Notes: generated by a model from the sequence alone, not told the origin. Positions 18,260-27,356 are shown, counted from the stretch's first letter. The stretch is DNA of 64,000 nucleotides from Halorhabdus rudnickae (GCF_900880625.1 NZ_CAAHFB010000004.1:124001-188000), one strand, 5' to 3'. A program made the numbers and translations.

Positions 18260-18645
18260 TAGTCGTCCGCCGAGAGCTGGTCGGCGCCTTGGATCCGTGT
18301 GCCGGTCGCCCGACACTGTTCGAGGTTGTCCTTTGCCTTGGTACCGGCGGCGGGAGCGATCAGGCCGCGACCGATTCCGGCCTGCAGTTCGATCCTGGTC
18401 TCGGGACGGACGTGTTCGATAGCGTTGTCGAACACCGTCGCGCCAAGGTCGGGATAGTCTCCGATGACGTCGTCGCCACCGACGACGGTGGCGAAGTCAG
18501 CGAACGGCAACGCCTGCAGAGATTTGGTAATCGTTTTGCGCCGTAGCTCGGGTTTGTCCGTCCTGAGTCCGTAGTCGTCGATCTGTACCAGCCCAACCCG
18601 GGTTGCTCTCGACACTGGATCACATACGGGCGGCTCGATAATCAT
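18259..18645 (-). CDS. Half-length GTP cyclohydrolase III (ArfA)-like protein
   Basis: A 128-residue protein. 'VGLVQIDDYG' and, after only ~25 residues, 'FATVVGGDDVIG' plus 'RIELQAGIGRG' match the C-terminal palm-like half of GTP cyclohydrolase III, which is normally about 230-260 residues with two such halves. The N-terminal half is absent, and only 167 bases separate this gene from the next one upstream, so it is not a simple frameshift. It may be a single-domain regulator or nucleotide-binding protein, or a decaying ArfA. ATG 18645 was used; ATG 18684 is possible. It is coupled to the dehydrogenase downstream. Confidence 0.65.
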   Translation of the reverse strand: MIIEPPVCDPVSRATRVGLVQIDDYGLRTDKPELRRKTITKSLQALPFADFATVVGGDDVIGDYPDLGATVFDNAIEHVRPETRIELQAGIGRGLIAPAAGTKAKDNLEQCRATGTRIQGADQLSADD

Positions 18646-18812
18646 TGTTCGGACTGCTGTGAACTCTTCCTGTGGGCCACCCACTGCTGGCGCTGCCAGT
18701 CAGAACGACGATAGATGCTCGGCATCGGAGGATTGGGTACCCTTCCAGTAGCGCGGCAACCACAATGTTTGACGGACTGAGTCCGTCTCGAAGGAGGCTG
18801 CCTGGACGTGCT

Positions 18813-19583
18813 TCAGCGCTTCCGGCCGAGACGGCCGGTGACGATCAAGAAATCACGGACGAATACTCCGAGCGATGGGGCGAGGACGAATGGGGCCCCA
18901 GTCCGGACGAGAGGGGCCGGGACGGCCGGTGTCAGCGCCACGGTGAGAAACACCATCTGCATCCCGGCCAGGTACTTTCCGAGGTTGCTGTCAGGCGGAT
19001 CGAACACTGGCCGATCCTGATGCTGTCGCCAGGCAAGGCCGCCGCGATAGACGTACCTGGCTGCCGAAAGCGAGAGGTACCAGACCGGGAGTCGCCCCCA
19101 CAGGACAGCGACTAGCGGCGCGGCGACGAAGCCGAACGTGTCTACGGCCATGTCGAGTCGTTCTCCCAGCGAGGTCTCCTGGCCGAGCGTGCGGGCGACG
19201 GTTCCGTCGAGTTTGTCGAGAACGACCCCAACTCCGTAGGCCATCGCCGGTACCCACGCGAGACGCGTCGTGGGCGGGACGACGATGAATCCAGCCACGA
19301 CTGCGTACAGCGCGCCCCGGAGTAGGGTCAATGAGTTCGCCAGGCCAAACAGCCGGGCAAGCGGTTCCCTGGACATCCGAGACGGGACGAGACGATGACT
19401 GGCGTACCACAGCTGGCCGCCCAGACAGACTCCGGCAACCGCTGCGGGGTCGAAGATCCAGGTATCGAGCTCGCGAGGGGGATACAGGCCCCGGAGGACG
19501 ACGGCGAGTGCGAGCGCACCCGAAAGCGCGAGTACCACTGCCATCCCGACAGACATCGGTTGTTCGGGGCTTCGCTCAGTCAT
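18813..19583 (-). CDS. CDP-alcohol phosphatidyltransferase family membrane protein
   Basis: A 256-residue protein with about five or six membrane segments. The catalytic motif D-G-x2-A-R-x8-G-x3-D-x3-D is complete in 'LDGTVARTLGQETSLGERLD' and the following MAVD. It transfers a phospho-alcohol from a CDP-activated donor to a lipid or polar alcohol (archaetidyl-type lipid synthesis). The polar acceptor cannot be told from the sequence. The preceding 135 bases to the next gene are not coding. Confidence 0.85.
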   Translation of the reverse strand: MTERSPEQPMSVGMAVVLALSGALALAVVLRGLYPPRELDTWIFDPAAVAGVCLGGQLWYASHRLVPSRMSREPLARLFGLANSLTLLRGALYAVVAGFIVVPPTTRLAWVPAMAYGVGVVLDKLDGTVARTLGQETSLGERLDMAVDTFGFVAAPLVAVLWGRLPVWYLSLSAARYVYRGGLAWRQHQDRPVFDPPDSNLGKYLAGMQMVFLTVALTPAVPAPLVRTGAPFVLAPSLGVFVRDFLIVTGRLGRKR

Positions 19584-19721
19584 TCACACGTCCTGTCCCA
19601 CAAAAGCACCGCTGAGGGCCTGTCACAACGAGTGCGCGCGTCACCTGGTGTCCGTTCGACGCATTCATTCCGGAATCGTCTCGACAGTTGGGCCTTGAGG
19701 AACCTAAACCTGTGACTCGCG

Positions 19722-20108
19722 TCAGGAACGCAACAGCGCGACGAGGACGCCAAGAAGGACAAGCTGTGCGATCTTGTCGACCGCCCCGATCGTCCCGATG
19801 TCTGTCGGGAACGTCTTTGGACCGTTGATGAAATTGAGCATGAACCACAGGATGATCTGGACGAGAACGAACGGGACCCCGACAGCGTAGACCGTCCGAC
19901 GGCGATAGTCGATTAGGACGAGAACGATCGCTCCGAGGAACCCCAATCCCGCCAGGACGAAGCTTATTCCTATCCCAGAGGAGAGCAGCCGAACCCCGAG
20001 CAGGAGATGGATCGCGGCGCTAACGAGGGCCGCAAGGATCCCGACCCAGTGGAGTCCACCCAGCGATTCCGTTCGGATCGTCGGCCCCGTCGTTTCGGTT
20101 GTTGCCAT
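19722..20108 (-). CDS. Small four-helix membrane protein of unknown function
   Basis: A 128-residue haloarchaeal membrane protein with four hydrophobic segments (from residue ~22). ATG 20108 starts 'MATTETTG'; the open frame to 20222 would add a low-quality N-terminus. It belongs to a conserved uncharacterised family typical of Halobacteria, and nothing around it suggests a role. Confidence 0.65.
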   Translation of the reverse strand: MATTETTGPTIRTESLGGLHWVGILAALVSAAIHLLLGVRLLSSGIGISFVLAGLGFLGAIVLVLIDYRRRTVYAVGVPFVLVQIILWFMLNFINGPKTFPTDIGTIGAVDKIAQLVLLGVLVALLRS

Positions 20109-20257
20109 ATCGCACACCTCGGTGACCGTGTACATAATCGTGGTGTCGGCGGATTGACTTACCGCATCGTCGGCTCGATCGGGTCCTTCAGCAACATCTT
20201 CTGGGGGCCGTTCGACAGTCACTACTCCCGTCGGACTCCCTACGCTGTCGGGGCCGT

Positions 20258-22231
20258 CTACCGCTCGAATCCAGGGTCGCAGAGCGAATCGATACGATCA
20301 ATCTCGCCGGGAGAAAGTCGTTGCGCGCTCGCGGCCAGGTCCGAAACGATGTGTGCCGGCGTCGTACTCGATGGGATCGGTACGACGTTATGGGTGACAT
20401 TCCAGGCGATGACGACCTCGGCCGGCGAGAGATCGCGCTTCCCTCCGATCTCGGCTAAGACGGGCTCGTCCAGCAAGCCCGGCGCGGACAGCGGCGAGTG
20501 AGCAATCACTCTGATTCCGCGCTCGTGACAGAACGAGACGAGATCAGTTCGCGGCTGGTAGGGATGACGCTCGACCTGGACGATCGCCGGCCGAACACGC
20601 CCGGTATCGAGGATCGTCTCCAGCTGCGATCGGGTCACGTTCGAGACCCCGATGGTCCGGGACAGCCCTCGGTCGTACACCGCTTCGAGGTTCTTCCAGG
20701 CCGTTTCGAGCGATATGTCGGCCGTCTCGATCTCTCCGTCGGCAGTTTCGGGGAACGTGACCCCTTCTTGCTCCTCGATCGGTAATTCGGCTAGCCGGTC
20801 GAGCGATCCACGGTGTGCCCAGGCGTCGGGCCAGTGGAGAGCGTAGCTATCGAAAGCGTCGATGCCTAGTTCTGTGAGACTTCCCTCGGCGGCGGCGATC
20901 ATGTGCTTGCGACGGTGATTCGTCCGCCAAACCTTCCCGAGGATGAAGACCGCCTCCCGGTCCGGCGCCCCCGGGGCGGCCAGCAACTCGCCGATCCGGT
21001 GTTCGTTGCCGTACAGTTCGGCGCTGTCGAGGAAGCGATAGCCCGCGTCAAGCGCCGTCGCGATAGATTCCTGTCGGTCGACGTACTCGCCGTCACGGTA
21101 CCGCGAACAGCCAAAGCCGACCGCCGGCAGTCGAATGGCGTCTCGGCCAGTCGAACTCGTATCGACAGTTTCCGGCCGAACGTTTGTTTCGGGTAGCGGA
21201 TCGGCCTTGGCGCCGTAGGACGGGACGTCAATCGGCCCACCGTTCGCGGCGGCGTCCTCGATGGCGTTGCAGATGGCGACGACGTGAGCACCCCGCCGAG
21301 CACTCGCCCATACGGGCGCCCCGTCAGTGACGCTCTCGGCGAGTCGTTGGACCGCATTGGCGTACTCGATGGACGAGGTTGGCGACTGTGGTGGTACCGC
21401 GGTGTACTCGTGGCCGACGCGACCGAACTGGACGTGATCGATGTCGGTCTCCATCGCGCCGGTTCCATTCAGGTACAACGACCCGTCGTCGCCGTGAAGT
21501 TCGAGGCCGTAGAACTCCCGACTTCGGTGGGGCGCATAGAAACTGGCCGTCAGCCGGACAGTGGGTCCCGACTCGAAAGCGAGCGTCGCCTCGATGTGGC
21601 TGGCTGTGGAGGGCCGTTTCGATTCACGGGCCGGCCAGATATCGAGTGCGTCGGCGACCCGGACCGTCTCGACGGGACCGAACCACGAGACGAGCAGCGT
21701 CAGCGGATAGACGCCACCGTCGTACAGCGGCCCGATTTCCAGAAACGAGTCCGGCCGGTCGTGCCAGTCGGTCACGCGGCCAACGTGGGCGTGGGCATAG
21801 CCCAGTTGCACCGACCCCGGCCGATCGCTCGCCAGAACGTGCGCCGCCCGGAGCTGTGACGGTCCCCGGGGGTTCTCCGGGGCCACGCCGAGGGCGAGAT
21901 CACGATCCTGAGCCATCGCCAGCAGTTCCTCGCCGATAGTAGCGTCGAGTGCGAGCGGTTTCTGGGTGTAGACGTGTCGACCCGCCGCGAGTGCACGCCG
22001 GGTTACTTCGGCGTGGGCGGCGTGACTCGTCAGGTTCACCACCAGCGGGGCGTCGACGGCCGCCAGGGCAGTTTCCAGATCGGTGAACGCCGGACAGTCG
22101 TACTCCGTGGCGAGGGTCGCCGCGCGCTCGCCGTCGAGATCACAGACGCCGGCCAGCGAGAGCGAGGCCGTCTCCAGGCCGGACGCGTACTCGGCGGCGA
22201 TCGCGCCGGCTCCCACGAACAGACAGTCCAT
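20258..22231 (-). CDS. Fusion of Gfo/Idh/MocA oxidoreductase and aldo/keto reductase
   Basis: A 657-residue protein. Residues 1-~345 are a Gfo/Idh/MocA dehydrogenase: dinucleotide fold 'FVGAGAIAAEYA' near residue 5, and QKP in place of the usual EKP at the catalytic lysine. Residues ~360-657 are an aldo/keto reductase with 'FLDSAELYGNE' (Asp, Tyr), the Lys in 'ILGKVW', 'ALHWPDAW' (His) and 'IPSSTTPAHI' for NADP binding. Both halves look intact, so the enzyme could run two linked redox steps on a sugar or polyol. ATG 22231 was chosen because the frame beyond it covers the 34-base tandem repeats. Confidence 0.85.
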   Translation of the reverse strand: MDCLFVGAGAIAAEYASGLETASLSLAGVCDLDGERAATLATEYDCPAFTDLETALAAVDAPLVVNLTSHAAHAEVTRRALAAGRHVYTQKPLALDATIGEELLAMAQDRDLALGVAPENPRGPSQLRAAHVLASDRPGSVQLGYAHAHVGRVTDWHDRPDSFLEIGPLYDGGVYPLTLLVSWFGPVETVRVADALDIWPARESKRPSTASHIEATLAFESGPTVRLTASFYAPHRSREFYGLELHGDDGSLYLNGTGAMETDIDHVQFGRVGHEYTAVPPQSPTSSIEYANAVQRLAESVTDGAPVWASARRGAHVVAICNAIEDAAANGGPIDVPSYGAKADPLPETNVRPETVDTSSTGRDAIRLPAVGFGCSRYRDGEYVDRQESIATALDAGYRFLDSAELYGNEHRIGELLAAPGAPDREAVFILGKVWRTNHRRKHMIAAAEGSLTELGIDAFDSYALHWPDAWAHRGSLDRLAELPIEEQEGVTFPETADGEIETADISLETAWKNLEAVYDRGLSRTIGVSNVTRSQLETILDTGRVRPAIVQVERHPYQPRTDLVSFCHERGIRVIAHSPLSAPGLLDEPVLAEIGGKRDLSPAEVVIAWNVTHNVVPIPSSTTPAHIVSDLAASAQRLSPGEIDRIDSLCDPGFER

Positions 22232-22272
22232 GGGCCTACCCCGGGCGGGACGTACAAATGCGTCCCGCCGGA

Positions 22273-22408
22273 GACGAAACAGCCCGAGAATCGCGTGGGC
22301 ACCGGGGACGAAGCAGCCCGAGAATCGCGTGGGCACCGGGGACGAAATGGACCGGGAACCACGTGGACGCCAGGGACGAGGCTGCTTTGGAATGACGTGG
22401 ACACCGGG
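22273..22408. repeat. Tandem repeat, four 34-base units
   Basis: Units are at 22273-22306, 22307-22340, 22341-22374 and 22375-22408. Units 1 and 2 differ by one base; 3 and 4 are degenerate but keep the GACGA start, a GAA(T/C) core and the end (G/A)CGTGG(G/A)CxCC(G/A)GG. 34 is not a multiple of three, so this is not a coding repeat. It fills the gap between two divergent genes. Confidence 0.85.
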
Positions 22409-22490
22409 ACGGGGATTCTCGGGAACCTACAGCCGGGGGCGATGCCGTTTTGTCCGACTGGCACGAACGGCGACCGTGACAGAACCGGGA

Positions 22491-23360
22491 ATGAGCCGGC
22501 TCGGTACCGCCTATCTCCGGGCGCTGCAGGCGATCGGCAAACGGCTCGATACCGGGACGAACGTTTTTGAACGCGATTGGGATGTTCTGGTCGTGCTCGA
22601 CGCCTGTCGAGCCGATGCCCTCCGGTCGGTCGCCCCCGACACCGACCTGATCGGGACCGTCGAGTCGATGCGATCGGTCGGGAGTTCTTCCTCGGAGTGG
22701 CTCGAAAACACGTTTCCGGGCCACCCGGAGACGTCCCGGACGGTGATGGTGACGGGCAACACCTGGACCGACCGCTACGTCGACGCCGAGTCCTTCGCCG
22801 CCCTCGACGAGGTCTGGAAATACGCCTGGGACGAGGACCTGGGAACCGTCCCCGCCCGGGCCGTTACTGATCGCGCGATTTCGATGGCCCGGGAACGCGA
22901 CCCAGACAGGCTGGTCGTCCACTACATGCAGCCCCACCATCCGTTCGTCCCGGACCCGCTTGCCGAAGACGACGGCATGGTTCGCAACAGCGACCATAGC
23001 AACCCGACGAACCCCTGGGTCGCCCTCCGGCGCGGCGAGATCACGACCGACCGGGTCTGGGACGCCTACGAGGCCACTCTCAGACACGTCCTCGAAGCCG
23101 TCGGAACGCTGGTGGACAATGTGACGGGCCGGGTTGCGATCACCGCGGATCACGGTAATCTGTTCGGCGAGTGGGGGCTGTACGGCCACCCCATGCACCT
23201 CCCGCTGGCGGCAGTGTTGACTGTCCCGTGGGCCGAGACGAGGGGCAACGGGCGAACGACCTACTCTCCGGAGTTAGTGCCACCGGAACCGCTCCCCGTG
23301 AGCCGCGTCTACGGAGCGGACGACGATCAGTCACGTCTCGATGCACTCGGCTACCGCTGA
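22491..23360 (+). CDS. Sulfatase-like protein of the alkaline phosphatase superfamily
   Basis: A 289-residue protein. 'WDVLVVLDACRADALR' near residue 30 (metal Asp and the Cys/Arg of the sulfatase nucleophile region), 'HYMQPHHPFVP' and 'ITADHGNLFGEW...YGHP' carry the metal-binding residues. There is no signal peptide, so it may act in the cytoplasm on a phospho- or sulfo-glycan intermediate. ATG 22491 is the first Met after the repeats. A paralogue lies at 31116-32081. A glycosyltransferase and a phosphatase follow on the same strand. Confidence 0.75.
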   Translation: MSRLGTAYLRALQAIGKRLDTGTNVFERDWDVLVVLDACRADALRSVAPDTDLIGTVESMRSVGSSSSEWLENTFPGHPETSRTVMVTGNTWTDRYVDAESFAALDEVWKYAWDEDLGTVPARAVTDRAISMARERDPDRLVVHYMQPHHPFVPDPLAEDDGMVRNSDHSNPTNPWVALRRGEITTDRVWDAYEATLRHVLEAVGTLVDNVTGRVAITADHGNLFGEWGLYGHPMHLPLAAVLTVPWAETRGNGRTTYSPELVPPEPLPVSRVYGADDDQSRLDALGYR

Positions 23361-23406
23361 TAGCGGGGAGCCGACAGTATATTTTGTTCCGGCCCGAACG
23401 CCGTTC

Positions 23407-24516
23407 ATGGCGCAGGTCGCCGTGGTCCACAACACGCTCGATTTCCAGGGCGGTGCGGATGCGGTGTGTCTGGCGACCTGTGAGGCACTATCGAGCGACC
23501 ACGAGGTCACGCTGTTCACGCTCAGTGAGACCGATCTCGCTGTACTGGCGGATCGCTTCGACGCAGACGTCGATGGGATTGCCGTACGGACGCCACCAGC
23601 CAATGGGTCGATTGCGAAGACGCTCGGGCGCCTCGCTCCGTGGATCGGGCCGCAACTAGCCGTCCGGAGCGTGCTCGTGGCCCGGTACTTCCGCCAGCAC
23701 GCCGACGCGTTCGATCTGGCGGTGAGTACGGCAAACGAGTTTTCGTTCCCGGGGCCGTCCGTCCAGTACGTCCACTATCCACAGTTTCACCTCTATGATC
23801 TCGAAGACGGCGATCCCGGCCGGTTGAACCCGCTATGGAGCCGCATCGCTGCTCCCGACCGACCGGATCTGCAGCGGGCGACGCTACTCGCGAACTCGGC
23901 GTGGACCGCTGAGGTGGTCGCGGAACTCTATGGCGTCCGCCCTGCTGTCGTGGCTCCTCCGGTCGATCCGATCGAGGAGGGTCTCGACTGGGACGACCGC
24001 CAGCAGGGGATCGTCGTTGTCGGACGGATCGCGCCTGACAAACGGGTTCTGGATGCTATATCCCTCATCGACCGTCTCCGTGACCGTGGACACGATGTCC
24101 ACCTCCACGTCGTTGGATCGACGCCACGCTCCTATCGGCAGTATGCCGACCGCGTGGCGGCGGCCGTCGATCAGCGATCGTACGTCGATCTCGAACGTGA
24201 CGTCTCCCGCGACCGACTCGAAACGCTGCTTCGAACCCACCGATACGGATTGAATCTCAAACCGGACGAACACTTCGGCATGTCCGTCGCCGAGTACGTC
24301 TCGGCTGGGATGATCGCCTTTGCACCCGATGGCGGCGGACAGCGGGATATCCTCGATGGGCGGCCGGACCGACTGTTCGACTCGCTGGCGGCAGCTGTCG
24401 ACCGTATCGATACAGCGATCACGACGGATGACCGGCCGTCACTTCGCCGCGATCGATTTACCCGCGACCAGTTCAAAGCCGCGATCAGCACGTACGTGAA
24501 TCAGACCCTCGAGTAA
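23407..24516 (+). CDS. GT4-type glycosyltransferase
   Basis: A 369-residue retaining glycosyltransferase (GT-B fold). The N-terminus 'MAQVAVVHNTLDFQGGADAV' is the acceptor domain opening, 'GIVVVGRIAPDKRV' near residue 200 starts the donor-binding half, and 'EHFGMSVAEYVSAG' is the nucleotide-sugar E-x7-E region. ATG 23407 is chosen; the frame from 23341 overlaps the end of the previous gene. It probably works on surface glycans with its sulfatase-like neighbour. Confidence 0.85.
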   Translation: MAQVAVVHNTLDFQGGADAVCLATCEALSSDHEVTLFTLSETDLAVLADRFDADVDGIAVRTPPANGSIAKTLGRLAPWIGPQLAVRSVLVARYFRQHADAFDLAVSTANEFSFPGPSVQYVHYPQFHLYDLEDGDPGRLNPLWSRIAAPDRPDLQRATLLANSAWTAEVVAELYGVRPAVVAPPVDPIEEGLDWDDRQQGIVVVGRIAPDKRVLDAISLIDRLRDRGHDVHLHVVGSTPRSYRQYADRVAAAVDQRSYVDLERDVSRDRLETLLRTHRYGLNLKPDEHFGMSVAEYVSAGMIAFAPDGGGQRDILDGRPDRLFDSLAAAVDRIDTAITTDDRPSLRRDRFTRDQFKAAISTYVNQTLE

Positions 24517-24583
24517 CGGTTCGCCGTGGAATCCGAGATGCGGAACGTGACGCTTTTCGCCGTGACGGTCAGACTATCGGACG

Positions 24584-25234
24584 ATGCACGTCGGCTTCGA
24601 CCTGGATGGTGTCCTCCTTGACTCAGCAGCTGATCTGTCCTGGCTCGACCGAGGGCTCGACGACGCGCTGACGGAACTGGGTATCGAGCGATGCGAAGCG
24701 AATCGACGGAAGCTCTATCCCGACGCGCTCGCGGATCTCGAAGCCGTCGCCGACGAGTTCGGCGTCGATCCGGATACTCTCTGGGCGGCGCGGACGCGCA
24801 ACTACACTGGTGGGAAGGTAGAAGCCATCCGCTCCGGTGAACTCCAGCCGTACGAGGACATCGACGCCATCGGCCGACTACTCGATGAGACGCTGTTCTG
24901 CGTGAGCAACTCTCCACAGGAGGTCGTCGAGGCGTTCCTGGACGAAACCGGGCTTGACGAGGAGTTCGCCGTCGGGGTCGGTCGGGGCCACTCGCGCGCG
25001 GCACTCGACCGTCTCAAGCCCGATCCTGCACTGTTCGAGCCAGTCTCCCAGACCCTGGGGGACGGCGAGTACGTCTACGTCGGCGATCGCGACAGCGACC
25101 GTGCGTTCGCGGCCCGGACCGACATGAACTACGTCCATCTCGACCGTCGGGAACGAACGCTGTACGACGCGGTCGAGGACGTCATGAACGGGGACTGGGA
25201 GACACCGGAAACCAGTCAGTCAAAGTCGTCGTAG
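24584..25234 (+). CDS. HAD-superfamily hydrolase
   Basis: A 216-residue phosphatase of the HAD family. 'GFDLDGVLLDS' (residues 4-14) holds the nucleophile Asp, 'FCVSNSPQEVVEA' motif II, and 'YVYVGDRDSDRAFA' the metal-binding Asp pair, so all motifs are intact. The last 19 bases overlap the 3' end of hisS in convergent orientation. The substrate is unknown. Confidence 0.85.
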   Translation: MHVGFDLDGVLLDSAADLSWLDRGLDDALTELGIERCEANRRKLYPDALADLEAVADEFGVDPDTLWAARTRNYTGGKVEAIRSGELQPYEDIDAIGRLLDETLFCVSNSPQEVVEAFLDETGLDEEFAVGVGRGHSRAALDRLKPDPALFEPVSQTLGDGEYVYVGDRDSDRAFAARTDMNYVHLDRRERTLYDAVEDVMNGDWETPETSQSKSS

Positions 25235-26520
25235 GTCGGTCGAACGTGGTCGCCGGGGAACGAGTCGACGGGCACCTGCACCTGATCGCCGCTTGCCATG
25301 TCTTTGATCGTAATCTCATCGTTTTCGAGGTCGCGCTCGCCGACGATAATCGCCGTCTCGGCGTTGATCGAGTCGGCGTAATCAAGTTGCCCGCCGAACG
25401 AGCGCCCGGAGACGTCGGTCTCGACGATGTGGCCCGCCTCGCGCAACTCGCGGGCGATCCGCGCCGCCACTGGTCGTGTCTCACCGACCTGGAGGACGTA
25501 GTAGTCCGTCGAGAGTTCTTCTTCGGGCCAGACGCCTGCGCGCTGGAGCAGGAGGGGCAGCGTCGAGTTCATCACGCCCGGCGCGACGCCGACCGCTGGC
25601 GTGGGCTGGCCGCCGAAACTCTCGATGAGGTCGTCGTACCGACCGCCGCCGAAGACCGCCCGCGAGACATCGCCGACGGAGTCGAAACACTCGAAGACGA
25701 CGCCCGTATAGTAATCCAACCCGCGTGCGGTCTCGAGTGAGATCGTCGTGTACTCCCGGACGCCGAAGTCCTCGGCGGCCGCTAGGACTGCCTGCAGGTT
25801 GTCGACGGCGTAAGCGACACGATCGGTCTCCGCGAAGTCGGTCAGTTCCTCGAGATCGTCGGTCGCGAGCAGGGCGTCGAAGTGCTCGGCCTGGTCGTAC
25901 GAGAGTCCCGCTTCGGTCAGCAAGTCGTAGTACTCCGCCTGTTCGATCTTTGCGCTCTTGTCGACGGCCCGGATCGCGGCTCGCTGATCCACGTCGGCGT
26001 CGAAGGCTTCGAGAAGCCCCCCAAGAATGTCCCGATGGGAGACACGGAAGTCGAAATCGTCGGCGTCGAGCCCCAGATTCGTCAGCGCGTCGGCGGCGAA
26101 GGCGAGGATCTCGGCGTCGGCCTCGGGTTCCTCGCTGCCGAAGATGTCGACGTTGGTCTGGTAGAACTCCCGGAACCGACCCTGCTGGGGCTCCTCGTAG
26201 CGCCAGAAGGGTCGGGTAGAGTACCACTTGATCGGTTTCGAGAGGGCCTGCTGTTTCTCGACGACCATCCGGGCGACGGTCGGCGTGAGTTCGGGCGTTA
26301 GCGCCACGTCCCGGCCGCCCTGATCCTCGAAGCTGTAGAGGTCCTCGACGATCTCTTCGCCACTCTTCTCGACGTACATCTTCGTCTCTTCGAGTGCCGG
26401 GGTCGCAATCTCACGGAAGCCATAGCGGGCGGCGGTGTCCTCGACCGTGTCGATGACGTCACGGTGGGCCGCCATCTCCGCGGGATAGAAGTCCCGAAAC
26501 CCCTTGATACCGTCGTACAT
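25216..26520 (-). CDS. hisS: Histidine-tRNA ligase
   Basis: A 434-residue class II aminoacyl-tRNA synthetase. Motif 2 region 'STRPFWRYEEPQQGRFREFY', the histidine-A loop 'ISLETARGLDYYTG' and 'AVFGGGRYDDLI' are all present, and the C-terminal anticodon-binding domain is complete. ATG 26520 ('MYDGIKGFRDFYP') matches family N-termini; the frame to 26577 is a non-conserved extension. Confidence 0.95.
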   Translation of the reverse strand: MYDGIKGFRDFYPAEMAAHRDVIDTVEDTAARYGFREIATPALEETKMYVEKSGEEIVEDLYSFEDQGGRDVALTPELTPTVARMVVEKQQALSKPIKWYSTRPFWRYEEPQQGRFREFYQTNVDIFGSEEPEADAEILAFAADALTNLGLDADDFDFRVSHRDILGGLLEAFDADVDQRAAIRAVDKSAKIEQAEYYDLLTEAGLSYDQAEHFDALLATDDLEELTDFAETDRVAYAVDNLQAVLAAAEDFGVREYTTISLETARGLDYYTGVVFECFDSVGDVSRAVFGGGRYDDLIESFGGQPTPAVGVAPGVMNSTLPLLLQRAGVWPEEELSTDYYVLQVGETRPVAARIARELREAGHIVETDVSGRSFGGQLDYADSINAETAIIVGERDLENDEITIKDMASGDQVQVPVDSFPGDHVRPTYDDFD

Positions 26521-26604
26521 ACACCCGCGTTCGGCCAGCGGGCGTTTGAACCCTTCCTTCCGGCCCCGTCGGTACAAGTAAGGTGTAGAAACATTCCCTT
26601 TCGG

Positions 26605-26958
26605 TCAGTCATTCTCCACTTGCGTACCGCTCACATAGGCAGCTGTGGCTGTCGTGACCCTGTCGGTGAACGACTCGGTCACGGAGCCCTGTACGCCAAC
26701 GATGTGGAGATTCTCTTTCAGTGTAGCAACCGTCCATGGGAGAACATAGCTTTGCTGCCCTGGTTCGCCACGAATCCAAGCTCCACTCGGGACAGCAAAG
26801 CTGCCCGAGTGATGCGTTTGCGTCGTGAACGCGACGGTGATAGCTTCTTCGTCAGGATACGGAAGCCGTTCGCCCGAGATAACTAGCCACGGCCGGGGGT
26901 TCCCGGTATCCGATTTGAACGGATCCGGTGCCCACACGACGTCTTTCCGCTCTACCAT
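26605..26958 (-). CDS. PemK/MazF-family protein (putative mRNA interferase toxin)
   Basis: A 117-residue protein. 'RKDVVWAPDPF' and 'RPWLVISGERL' match the first strands of the MazF/PemK barrel, with the Arg in 'NPRPWLV' and a later 'SYVLPWTVATLKE' region. MazF toxins cut mRNA. It starts 5 bases after a winged-helix gene that could act as antitoxin or repressor. Some family members are regulators with no proven toxicity. Confidence 0.75.
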   Translation of the reverse strand: MVERKDVVWAPDPFKSDTGNPRPWLVISGERLPYPDEEAITVAFTTQTHHSGSFAVPSGAWIRGEPGQQSYVLPWTVATLKENLHIVGVQGSVTESFTDRVTTATAAYVSGTQVEND

Positions 26959-26963
26959 TGAAC

Positions 26964-27356
26964 TCAGTTCTCCTCGTTGTCAGCACGTTTTTCGATTGGA
27001 TCGACTGCGGTTTCCATCCACGTCTCGACGTCTTGGTCGGAGAATCCACCGTCGATAGTGTCAGCTGTGGCAGTGCCGAGTAGACCTGCGGAGGCGATTG
27101 CGTGTTCGTCGTCAGCGATCGCCCAAAAGCGGTCGCGATGCTCGACCAGACCGTGTTCTTCGAGTCGTTTCAACGTCGGCCCGACACTTCCGGCTGGGAC
27201 GTCGACGTTCTCGACGATTTCGCGCTGACGGAACGCCTGATCGGCGTGTTCGAGAAGGAAACGGTATACCGCCCCTTGCGTGGTATTAGCTCCAAGATCG
27301 GGGAGCGACGGCCCACCCTCGTCAATCGTCTGAAATTCGTCCTTTGAAATCGGCAT
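26964..27356 (-). CDS. Winged-helix DNA-binding protein paired with the MazF-like gene
   Basis: A 130-residue protein. Residues ~28-75 form a MarR-type winged helix ('AFRQREIVENVDVPAGSVGP', then 'RLEEHGLVEHRD'). The acidic C-terminal ~50 residues may bind the partner. It is first in a two-gene unit with the MazF-like gene (5-base gap), the layout of a toxin-antitoxin operon. An AT-rich TAATAAA-type element lies about 25 bases upstream of its ATG. Confidence 0.7.
   Translation of the reverse strand: MPISKDEFQTIDEGGPSLPDLGANTTQGAVYRFLLEHADQAFRQREIVENVDVPAGSVGPTLKRLEEHGLVEHRDRFWAIADDEHAIASAGLLGTATADTIDGGFSDQDVETWMETAVDPIEKRADNEEN

Noticed and set aside
22273-22408. CRISPR array
   Set aside because: Repeats are contiguous without spacers and no cas genes are near.
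22083-22490. Long N-terminal extension of the sulfatase-like gene through the repeats
   Set aside because: The frame crosses 34-base repeats and antisense of the fusion gene; family motifs start after ATG 22491.
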